A stretch of DNA of 11,465 bases from VMSU01 sp031400755 (GTDB lineage Bacteria; Desulfobacterota; Desulfobulbia; Desulfobulbales; VMSU01): NCBI GenBank assembly GCA_031400755.1, contig JANNQL010000011.1, forward strand, positions 1-11,465. The letters run 5' to 3'. How positions within the stretch are numbered: position 1 is the stretch's first letter; every line of letters starts with the position of its first letter. Below the pieces are notes generated by a model, which saw only the letters and a program-made list of their open reading frames with translations, had not been told where the DNA came from and searched no databases. Positions 5,825 to 11,465 of the stretch are shown piece by piece. The position numbers and the translations under genes are program-made.

Positions 5825-6751
5825 TTAGCCATCACTGGTCCTTTGAATTTTTTCGAGCAAGAATTCATCGGCGCTGCAAGGGGTGGCCACATACTCGTTA
5901 TCGGCAGGTAAGAACCCTATGGAAATAGGGTTTATAGCGTTTGGGTTGTGAATGACAACCATCGGTTCACTGTTGCCAATTACAGTCCCGCCATTCACGT
6001 CAACAGCCCAGATAGCGCTAACCGGATTGAAACGCTGGTCTAGAAATACGTAAGCGGGCACCTGAGCCCCGTTCCTGTTGATTACATAAGGACGGTGCTG
6101 ATGACCCCGGCCAACTACTTCTAGAGTATCTCTATTAATTCTAAGTTGATACGGGCCGATTGGAAAGACTGCCTCCGCAGCAAACGGAAACTGACTAATG
6201 CCAAATAGTGCGGCAAATGGCCCGCTCCGCAGTTGACAGCCATTTACCGCAATTACATATGCTTCGTTTGACGCAACTACTCTTGTTTGAAGATACCCAT
6301 TGATTGTGCCGTCAGCCTTACCCAAAAGCTTCTCGGCCTTCTCTTTTATTGCGGCTGTCCACCGAAGAAGGATGTCCTCATGCGGAAAATTCGTTGACCC
6401 TTCATCAGGATTTAGCCAGTCTGCTGGAACCCCTCGGGGTTCTGGGCAAATCACCTCAATCCATACCTTCCGATCTCCATCCATTACTAAAAAATCTGGC
6501 CCTTCACCAACTATGGACCGATCCGGAAAGGTCTTGCTGCTTAAGCGGTCTGCGAGCAGCGCTTCTGATAAGCAAGACCAGAATCTCGAATCTTGGCCCA
6601 AGGTGAGTTCCCTGACAAAATTGGTGTCGGCTAAACCACGCCCCACAAACTCATTGCACACTCTGATGAGTTCTTGTCGATATGCCACGCTGTGTTGATT
6701 CTCACCGGGGTATCTCTGACTGATGTGAGCTTCAATCACGGAGCTTTTCAT
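5825..6751 (-). CDS. Orphan protein with degenerate PD-(D/E)XK-like signature, coupled to lepA
   Basis: A 308-residue protein I cannot name. The middle has SEALLADRL (62-70), GEGPDFLVMDGDRKVWIEVICPEP (82-105) and a later helix LLRWTAAIKEKAEKLLG. It then has NGYLQTR and EAYVIAVNGCQ. The spacing of Glu63, Asp86 and Glu99 matches PD-(D/E)XK nuclease-fold proteins, but the position of the usual Lys (E-x-K) is Ile101, so activity may be lost or supplied by Lys from the following helix. This is inference. No membrane segment or signal peptide is seen. The ATG at 6749-6751 overlaps the lepA stop (TGATG), and a TTG one codon earlier is possible. Base composition is visibly less GC-rich than lepA, suggesting acquired DNA. 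It has no visible methyltransferase or other defence partner. Confidence 0.7.
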   Translation of the reverse strand: MKSSVIEAHISQRYPGENQHSVAYRQELIRVCNEFVGRGLADTNFVRELTLGQDSRFWSCLSEALLADRLSSKTFPDRSIVGEGPDFLVMDGDRKVWIEVICPEPRGVPADWLNPDEGSTNFPHEDILLRWTAAIKEKAEKLLGKADGTINGYLQTRVVASNEAYVIAVNGCQLRSGPFAALFGISQFPFAAEAVFPIGPYQLRINRDTLEVVGRGHQHRPYVINRNGAQVPAYVFLDQRFNPVSAIWAVDVNGGTVIGNSEPMVVIHNPNAINPISIGFLPADNEYVATPCSADEFLLEKIQRTSDG

Positions 6752-8547
6752 CAAGTCTGATCCGACTTCAACACCGCCAAAAACGCCGTCTGCGGGATGT
6801 CCACATTGCCGACCGTCTTCATCCGCTTCTTGCCTGCCTTCTGTTTTTCCAAGAGCTTACGTTTCCGTGAGATATCGCCGCCATAGCACTTGGCGATGAC
6901 GTCCTTGCGCAGGGCGGCGATGGTGGTGCGGGCGATGACGTTGCCGCCGATAGCAGCCTGGATGGCGATCTTGAACATCTGGCGCGGGATCTCCTCTTTC
7001 AGCTTCTCGCAGGCGTGCAGGCCGCGCTCCCGGGCCCGGGCCCGGTGGGTGAGCTGGGACAGGGCATCGACCCGCTCGCTGTTGACCAGGATATCGAGCT
7101 TGACTAGGTCGCTCTGCCGGTAGTCCATCAGGTGATAGTCAAAGGAGCCGTAGCCTTGAGTAATGGACTTCAGCTTGTCGTAAAAGTCATAGATGACCTC
7201 GGCCAGGGGCAGTTCGCAGGCGAACTCGATACGACCGGGGGTGGGGTAGTGGTAGCGGGTGTTTTCGCCACGGCGCTCCATGCACAGGGTCATCACTGCC
7301 CCCATATAGCGCTCCGGGATCAGGATAGTGGCCTTGATGAAGGGCTCCTCGGTCCGGCTGATCATGCTCGGGTCCGGGAAATATGAAGGGTTGTCGATCT
7401 CCAGCATGCTGCCGTCCGCCAAGAAAAAGTGGTAGCTGACCGTCGGTACGGTGAGGATCAGGGGGATATCGAACTCCCGCTCCAGGCGTTCCTGGACCAC
7501 CTCCAGGTGCAGGAGGCCTAAGAAACCGCAGCGGAAGCCAAAGCCCAAGGCCGACGACGAGTCTTTTTGGAAGGAAAGGGCGGCGTCATTAAGCTGTAGC
7601 TTGTCCATGGCCGCCGCTAGGTTCTCATATTCATCGGTGGAAATCGGGTAGAGCGAGGAGAAGACCACCTGCTGGATGGGCTTGAACCCAGGCAAGGCAG
7701 CGGCGCAGGGCCGGTCCTTATGGGTGATGGTGTCGCCCGGCCTGGTGTCGCGCACGGTCTTGACGCCGGCGATGATGTAGCCGACTTGACCGGCAGACAA
7801 TTTTTTCTGGGGGGCGCGGGTCAGATGAAAGATGCCGACTTCTTCGACCTTGTAGGCGGTATCGGTGGACATGAATTTGATGATATCGCCGGCCTTGACC
7901 TCTCCCGCCATCAGCCGACAGGAGATGATGGTGCCCCGGAAGGCATCGTAACTGGCGTCAAAGATGAGCGCCGCTAACGGGGCCTCGGCGTCGCCCTGGG
8001 GTGGCGGCAGGTATTTGATAATGGCCTCCAGGAGCTCAGGGACCCCTTGGCCGGTCTTGGCGGAACAGAGGACGATCCGTTCTACGTCGAGGCCCAGGTC
8101 GTCTTCCACTTGCAGGGCTACTTTCTCGGGCTCGGCCGCTGGCAGATCGATTTTATTGAGCACCGGGATGATTTCCAGATTGTTCTCCATGGCGAGATAG
8201 AGGTTGGCGAGCGTCTGGGCCTCCACCCCCTGGGCGGCGTCAATCAACAAAACCGCCCCTTCACAGGAAGAGAGGGCCCGGGAGACCTCGTAGCTGAAAT
8301 CGACGTGGCCCGGGGTGTCGACCAGATTCAGCATATATTCCTGGCCGTCGGCCGCTTTGTAGGGCAGACAGATGGTCTGGCTCTTGATGGTGATGCCCCG
8401 TTCGCGCTCGATGTCCATATTGTCAAGGAGTTGGTCTTTGAACTCCCGGTCGGTGACCATCTTGCAGGCCTGAATCAGGCGATCGGCCAGGGTTGATTTA
8501 CCGTGGTCAATATGGGCGATGATACTGAAATTGCGGATGTTCTTCAT
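6751..8547 (-). CDS. lepA: Elongation factor 4 (LepA), ribosomal back-translocase GTPase
   Basis: A translational GTPase of 598 residues that acts on the ribosome and aids elongation or initiation under stress. G motifs: AHIDHGKS (11-18), RGITIKSQ (50-57), DTPGH (77-81), NKID (131-134) and SAKTG. EF-G-like domains follow, with GFRCGFLGLLHLEVVQERLEREF, then the LepA-specific C-terminal domain (YGSFDYHLMDYRQSDLVKLDILVN) and the basic tail GGDISRKRKLLEKQKAGKKRMKTVGNVDIPQTAFLAVL. Length is normal. The start is the second of two adjacent ATGs (8545-8547); either is possible, and neither has a clear Shine-Dalgarno. A GTG farther upstream (8595) adds non-conserved sequence. Its neighbour is not the usual lepB but the orphan nuclease-like gene, and it diverges from rpoH. 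Confidence 0.97.
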   Translation of the reverse strand: MKNIRNFSIIAHIDHGKSTLADRLIQACKMVTDREFKDQLLDNMDIERERGITIKSQTICLPYKAADGQEYMLNLVDTPGHVDFSYEVSRALSSCEGAVLLIDAAQGVEAQTLANLYLAMENNLEIIPVLNKIDLPAAEPEKVALQVEDDLGLDVERIVLCSAKTGQGVPELLEAIIKYLPPPQGDAEAPLAALIFDASYDAFRGTIISCRLMAGEVKAGDIIKFMSTDTAYKVEEVGIFHLTRAPQKKLSAGQVGYIIAGVKTVRDTRPGDTITHKDRPCAAALPGFKPIQQVVFSSLYPISTDEYENLAAAMDKLQLNDAALSFQKDSSSALGFGFRCGFLGLLHLEVVQERLEREFDIPLILTVPTVSYHFFLADGSMLEIDNPSYFPDPSMISRTEEPFIKATILIPERYMGAVMTLCMERRGENTRYHYPTPGRIEFACELPLAEVIYDFYDKLKSITQGYGSFDYHLMDYRQSDLVKLDILVNSERVDALSQLTHRARARERGLHACEKLKEEIPRQMFKIAIQAAIGGNVIARTTIAALRKDVIAKCYGGDISRKRKLLEKQKAGKKRMKTVGNVDIPQTAFLAVLKSDQT

Positions 8548-8636
8548 CATTATTGTAAGTAACTGTATGTTGAGTTTAGGGTAACCTGGGCACACGGTCG
8601 CCGGAGCGGGCGTCTATCGTTTTGGCCTAAGGCTTG

Positions 8637-8652
8637 TCCCCGCCTGCGGGGA
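8637..8652. repeat. GC-rich palindrome in the lepA-rpoH intergenic region
   Basis: TCCCCGC and GCGGGGA form perfect 7-bp arms around CT. A second small hairpin, GGCGGC / GCTGCC with a CCC loop, sits at 8723-8737. They lie in the roughly 230-nt divergent region (8551-8779), which shows no gene. They could be regulator sites or leader hairpins. No lepA promoter could be recognised by eye. Confidence 0.35.
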
Positions 8653-8752
8653 TGGAGGTTTGCCAAGGTGGGAAATGATCATATGTAGCATAAATTACGT
8701 CATAACAGTAGCGGAAAATTGCGGCGGCCCCGCTGCCAACCTCTGAAAGGTG

Positions 8753-8781
8753 TTGACCTTTGGCGCGGTTGGTTTCATAAT
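8753..8781 (+). promoter_or_regulatory. Strong sigma70-like promoter at the rpoH start
   Basis: TTGACC (8753-8758) and CATAAT (8776-8781) are 17 nt apart, and each matches consensus at 5 of 6 positions. Expected transcription start is 8788 or the purine at 8789, which is the A of an in-frame ATG. The first in-frame ATG (8780) overlaps the -10 and would not be transcribed from here. Confidence 0.5.
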
Positions 8782-9763
8782 GACGGCCATGAAAGAGTCG
8801 GACGACATAGAATACAATGACAGCGAACCGGACCTGCAGGAGGACATTCACCCCCTGGTCGCCCTGCCCGATGACCCCAACCTGCCGGCCCTGGCCCAGC
8901 CCGGGCTGCATCGCTATCTGCAGGAGATCAGCCAGTACCAGCTCTTGACCAGGGAGGAGGCCGAGGCCCTCTCCATCAAATTCCATGAAGAGGGCGACCA
9001 GGATGCCGCCTACCGTCTGGTGACCGCGAACTTGCGGCTGGTGGTCAAGGTGGCGATGGATTTTCAGAAATACTGGATGACCAATTTCCTAGACCTGGTC
9101 CAGGAGGGCAATGTCGGCCTGGTGCAGGCAGTCAAGAAATTCGACCCCTACCGGGGTGTCAAGTTTTCCTATTATGCCGCCTATTGGATTCGGGCCTATA
9201 TCCTTAAGTTCATTATGGACAATTGGCGGCTGGTCAAGATCGGCACCACCCAGGCCCAACGCAAGCTCTTTTTCAGCTTAAACAAGGAGAAGAAGCTCCT
9301 CGAGTCCCAGGGCTTCCAACCAGAGGTCAAACTGCTGGCCCAGCGCTTAAACGTCAAGGAGAGCGAGGTCATCGAGATGAGCCAGCGCATGGACGGCGGC
9401 GACCTGTCGCTCGAAAGTCCGGTGCGCGATGACTCCAATGACCAGCAAAAGGACTTTATCCAGGCCGGCGGTCTGACTGTTGAAGAGAGGGTGGCCAATG
9501 AGGAGATTAAAGTTCGGCTGGCCGCTGTCCTCGACAAGCTCAAAACTCGGCTGAACAGCAAGGAGATGAGCATCCTGGCGGACCGGCTGCTGAGTGACGA
9601 ACCCCTGACCCTGCAAGAGATCGCCGACCAGTTCGGCATTTCAAGGGAGCGGGTGCGCCAGATAGAGACCAACCTCTTGCATAAGATGCGCAAATTCTTC
9701 GAGGACGAGGTGCCGGACATCAAGACCTTTCTTGATGAGGCAGTGGACTTCTGGCATTCGTAA
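8780..9763 (+). CDS. rpoH: RNA polymerase sigma factor, RpoH/sigma-32 type
   Basis: A group 3 sigma70-family factor (327 residues from ATG 8780, 324 from ATG 8789) that directs core RNA polymerase to heat-shock promoters. Region 1.2 is at about 41-70 (PGLHRYLQEISQYQLLTREEAEAL). Region 2 covers 76-150, including NLRLVVKVAMDF, DLVQEGNVGLVQAVKKFDPYRGVKFSYYAAYWIRAYI. The RpoH box QRKLFFSLNK is at 160-169 and identifies the subtype. Regions 3-4 end with the HTH LTLQEIADQFGISRERVRQIE (276-296). The N-terminal 40 residues are acidic and longer than in E. coli RpoH. Neither ATG has a Shine-Dalgarno; a promoter overlapping the start suggests a leaderless mRNA beginning at 8789. A GTG at 8750 would add non-conserved residues. 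The stop codon lies inside one arm of an inverted-repeat element. Confidence 0.92.
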   Translation: MTAMKESDDIEYNDSEPDLQEDIHPLVALPDDPNLPALAQPGLHRYLQEISQYQLLTREEAEALSIKFHEEGDQDAAYRLVTANLRLVVKVAMDFQKYWMTNFLDLVQEGNVGLVQAVKKFDPYRGVKFSYYAAYWIRAYILKFIMDNWRLVKIGTTQAQRKLFFSLNKEKKLLESQGFQPEVKLLAQRLNVKESEVIEMSQRMDGGDLSLESPVRDDSNDQQKDFIQAGGLTVEERVANEEIKVRLAAVLDKLKTRLNSKEMSILADRLLSDEPLTLQEIADQFGISRERVRQIETNLLHKMRKFFEDEVPDIKTFLDEAVDFWHS

Positions 9764-9892
9764 ATTTTTTCCAGGGCCGCATCTGCTTCGCAGTCTCGCT
9801 GCGCTCGCTTAGCTGTCATCGGTCTGTCCGCATAGCGCTGCTATAGCGGACAGGCCTCTTTCGCGCATCTGCAGCCCTGGAAAAAATTTACG
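9759..9892. repeat. Hairpin-rich element bounded by perfect 19-bp inverted repeats, copy 1
   Basis: CGTAAATTTTTTCCAGGGC (9759-9777) recurs exactly inverted at 9874-9892. The left arm includes the last base pairs of rpoH and its stop codon. Inside, CTGTCCGC/GCGGACAG (9824-9831 with 9846-9853) closes around the core CGCATAGCGCTGCTATAGC (9829-9847), forming a long imperfect hairpin. CATCTGC occurs at both inner ends as a direct repeat. The arms run T6 then A6, the wrong polarity for an intrinsic terminator on either strand. A related core occurs inverted at 11388-11454. No gene is encoded. The rest of the gap (9893-9983) is pyrimidine-rich with no clear signal. Confidence 0.8.
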
Positions 9893-9983
9893 GCTTCAAG
9901 GCCTCAACGTAAATGCTAACTGGAATAAGCCACTTAACCTTTCTCATTCACCCTCTACCCCCTTTTCCCTTTTATCTTAAACC

Positions 9984-11180
9984 ATGCGCGTTCCCTTACT
10001 TGATCTGCACGAACAACTGAAACCGCTAAGGCAGGATATCCTGGCCGGCATCACCGAGGTCCTTGATTCAACCGGTTATATTATGGGACCGCGGGTCGAG
10101 GCCCTAGAGAAAGAAATCGCCAGGTATTGCCAGGCTGAGCACGGCATTGGCGTCACCAGCGGCACCGATGCCTTACTTGCGGTGCTGATGGCGCTTAATA
10201 TCGGCACAGGGGACCTGGTCTTGACCACACCCTATACCTTCGTCGCCACCATAGGCTGCATCCTGCGCCTGGGGGCGCGACCGCTGTTTGCCGATATCGA
10301 CCCGGTGACCTTCAATATCGATCCGCTCAAGGCGGCGGCTGTCCTGGCGCACCCGGACCACGCCGGCAAGATCAAGGCCATGCTGCCGGTGCATCTCTTT
10401 GGCCAATGCGCTGACATGGGGAACATCATGGCCTTGGCCGAGGAATACGGCCTGCCGGTGGTGGAGGACGCCGCCCAGGCCATCGGCGCTGTTTATCCGT
10501 GGCGACAAGGCGAGGCCGTGACTTGGCGACAGGCAGGCTCCATGGGGGTTGCCGGCTGCTTCTCCTTTTTCCCCAGCAAGAACCTGGGCGGCATCGGCGA
10601 CGGCGGCATGATTACAGTCAATGATGCGGAATTAGCGGCCAGGATCAGGGTCATCCGGGTCCATGGCGGGGAACCAAAATACCATCATGCCGTACTCGGC
10701 GGTAATTTCCGGCTCGATCCGATCCAGGCCGTGGCACTGAGCGTCAAACTGCCGCATCTGCCGGCCTGGCATCGGGCCCGCCGGCGGAATGCGGATTTGT
10801 ATCAAAAATTGTTCGCCGAGGCAGGTCTGCTTGACAAAGGCCTGGTCTCATTGCCAGTGGCAGTCTATCGGCAAGCGGCGCAAGCCTCAGGCGGCGAGAT
10901 CGACTATCACATCTATAACCAGTATGTCATTCGGGTCAAGGACCGCGATAATTTGAAATTATACTTGCAGGATAACGGCATCGGCGCTGAAATTTATTAC
11001 CCTATCCCCATGCATAAACAGGGCTGCGTGACCCACCTCGGCATGAACAAACTCTCCTTCCCTGAGGCGGAACGGGCCGCGGCTGAAACCCTTGCCCTGC
11101 CCATCTATCCTGAACTGACTCCGGAAATGCAACAGCTCGTGGTCGAGGCAATCGCCGGCTATTTCAGGCAGCGGAAGTAG
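9984..11180 (+). CDS. DegT/DnrJ/EryC1 family sugar aminotransferase
   Basis: A PLP-dependent aminotransferase (398 residues) that aminates nucleotide-linked keto-sugars for surface polysaccharide or glycan synthesis. The family order is clear: VPLLDLHEQ (3-10), GPRVEALEKEIARYC (35-49), VTSGTDALLAVL (57-68), DLVLTTPYTFVAT (77-89) and VVEDAAQAIGA (159-169, Asp162 pairing with the PLP nitrogen). SFFPSKNLGGIGDGG (194-208) follows, with Lys199 as the PLP lysine, then GGNFRLDPIQAVAL. The C-terminal part has GIGAEIYYPIPMHKQ. An insert, YPWRQGEAVTWRQAGSMG, precedes the PLP-lysine strand. The exact substrate cannot be told; 3-keto or 4-keto sugar aminotransferases are both possible. The ATG at 9984 starts at the conserved N-terminus but has no Shine-Dalgarno, only pyrimidine-rich sequence upstream. 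It stands alone here, without visible sugar-pathway neighbours. Confidence 0.9.
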   Translation: MRVPLLDLHEQLKPLRQDILAGITEVLDSTGYIMGPRVEALEKEIARYCQAEHGIGVTSGTDALLAVLMALNIGTGDLVLTTPYTFVATIGCILRLGARPLFADIDPVTFNIDPLKAAAVLAHPDHAGKIKAMLPVHLFGQCADMGNIMALAEEYGLPVVEDAAQAIGAVYPWRQGEAVTWRQAGSMGVAGCFSFFPSKNLGGIGDGGMITVNDAELAARIRVIRVHGGEPKYHHAVLGGNFRLDPIQAVALSVKLPHLPAWHRARRRNADLYQKLFAEAGLLDKGLVSLPVAVYRQAAQASGGEIDYHIYNQYVIRVKDRDNLKLYLQDNGIGAEIYYPIPMHKQGCVTHLGMNKLSFPEAERAAAETLALPIYPELTPEMQQLVVEAIAGYFRQRK

Positions 11181-11191
11181 GCCCTTTTTTT
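11157..11191 (+). terminator. Intrinsic terminator overlapping the aminotransferase stop codon
   Basis: GGCTATTTC (11157-11165) pairs with GAAGTAGGCC (11174-11183) through nine pairs with one bulged G and one G-U, with an 8-nt loop. It is followed by C and seven Ts (11185-11191). The TAG stop (11178-11180) lies within the right arm, so the terminator is partly coding. Confidence 0.6.
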
Positions 11192-11276
11192 GATCAGATA
11201 GTAAGTACCGCCAGCCCTACAGTCTAAAAGACTACAGCCTATAGCCCCGAGTATTTACAGTTTTCTAACCCCTGCT

Positions 11277-11304
11277 GGCCATGCCGAATTTATTCGGCAT
11301 GGCC
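11277..11304. terminator. Perfect 12-bp hairpin, second or bidirectional terminator candidate
   Basis: GGCCATGCCGAA and TTCGGCATGGCC are exact inverted arms around TTTA. On the plus strand a loosely T-rich tail (GCTTTGTTT) follows; the minus side lacks a clear T-run. It may be a back-up terminator after the aminotransferase, or a protein-binding palindrome. No gene is visible between 11181 and the window end. A small AGTCT/AGACT hairpin lies at 11221-11233. Confidence 0.5.
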
Positions 11305-11376
11305 GCTTTGTTTCGCTGATGGTAACTATCCAGCCAAAAACGAAAAACGTGCATAACCCTCAAAACCGTAACTGTT

Positions 11377-11465
11377 CAGCAGCGCCGCAGCTGCGCGAAG
11401 TAGGTCTGCGAGCTATAGCAGCGCTATGCGAGCAGGCCTATGACAAAGCAGATGTGGTGCTGCTG
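11377..11465. repeat. Hairpin-rich element, copy 2 (inverted, truncated by window end)
   Basis: Read on the minus strand, this repeats the core of the element at 9759-9892. The 19-mer CGCATAGCGCTGCTATAGC is identical (11412-11430). The flanks match closely: CATCTGCTT at one end, GGCCTG versus GGTCTG on one side of the core, and TTCGCGCA at the other end. Copy 2 lacks about 30 nt present in copy 1. Its outer arms CAGCAGCGCCGC (11377-11388) and GTGGTGCTGCTG (11454-11465) pair over 12 positions with two G-U wobbles. They differ in sequence from the arms of copy 1. The element probably continues beyond the window. Confidence 0.7.

Noticed and set aside
6545..6570. Shared string GGTCTGCGAG between the orphan nuclease-like gene and repeat copy 2
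   Set aside because: Only ten bases match, within coding sequence, and the element core is missing; likely chance.
8750..8779. GTG start for rpoH ten codons upstream
   Set aside because: It overlaps the strong promoter (-35 at 8753) and adds no recognisable sigma-factor sequence.
9759..9892. Interpretation of the 19-bp inverted repeat as the rpoH intrinsic terminator
   Set aside because: The T-run is before the stem and the A-run after it on both strands, opposite to a working intrinsic terminator, and the loop of almost 100 nt is far too long.
1..11465. CRISPR array, tRNA or rRNA genes
   Set aside because: No regularly spaced short repeats with unique spacers and no tRNA- or rRNA-like sequence were seen on either strand.

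Overview
The window reads as a bacterial chromosome of moderately high GC. The gene set suits a Desulfobacterota-like (former deltaproteobacterial) lineage: a long-form HisG of 290 residues, a tightly packed hisI-hisG-engB operon, a small CW/Cys-rich protein, and an RpoH-type sigma factor diverging from lepA. This lineage call is inference from gene style and no database was consulted. Most of the window is core housekeeping DNA. One accessory patch of visibly lower GC lies at about 4950-6750.

Layout. (1) Positions 1-2424, minus strand: an operon of a 475-residue helical protein of unknown function, a SlyD-type FKBP peptidyl-prolyl isomerase and thiD, which runs off the left edge. (2) Positions 2425-2618: a divergent promoter region with one recognisable sigma70-like promoter on each strand. 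(3) Positions 2619-4952, plus strand: hisI (with an in-frame Cys-rich N-terminal extension), hisG, engB/yihA and a small two-CW-type protein, overlapping or closely spaced. (4) Positions 5069-5820: two nearly identical copies (about 112 bp) of a palindrome-rich, MITE-like repeat in direct orientation, bracketing a minus-strand hicB-hicA toxin-antitoxin pair. (5) Positions 5825-8547, minus strand: lepA, followed by a translationally coupled 308-residue protein with a degenerate PD-(D/E)XK-like signature whose stop lies 4 bp from the second repeat. (6) Positions 8551-9763: a divergent intergenic region, then an rpoH-like sigma factor whose best promoter places the transcript start on or next to an ATG. 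(7) Positions 9759-9892: a hairpin-rich element bounded by a perfect 19-bp inverted repeat whose left arm contains the rpoH stop codon. (8) Positions 9984-11180: a DegT/DnrJ/EryC1 sugar aminotransferase with a terminator overlapping its stop codon. (9) Positions 11181-11465: two terminator-like hairpins and a second, inverted copy of the element in (7), cut by the window edge.

The core genes cover translation and protein quality control (LepA, EngB, SlyD, RpoH), histidine synthesis (HisI, HisG), thiamine synthesis (ThiD) and surface sugar synthesis (DegT family). No complete new defence system or CRISPR array is visible. The most unusual features are the two repeat families, especially the element whose terminal arms appear to be locus-specific, the orphan nuclease-like gene coupled to lepA, the Cys-rich HisI extension and the possible leaderless rpoH transcript.
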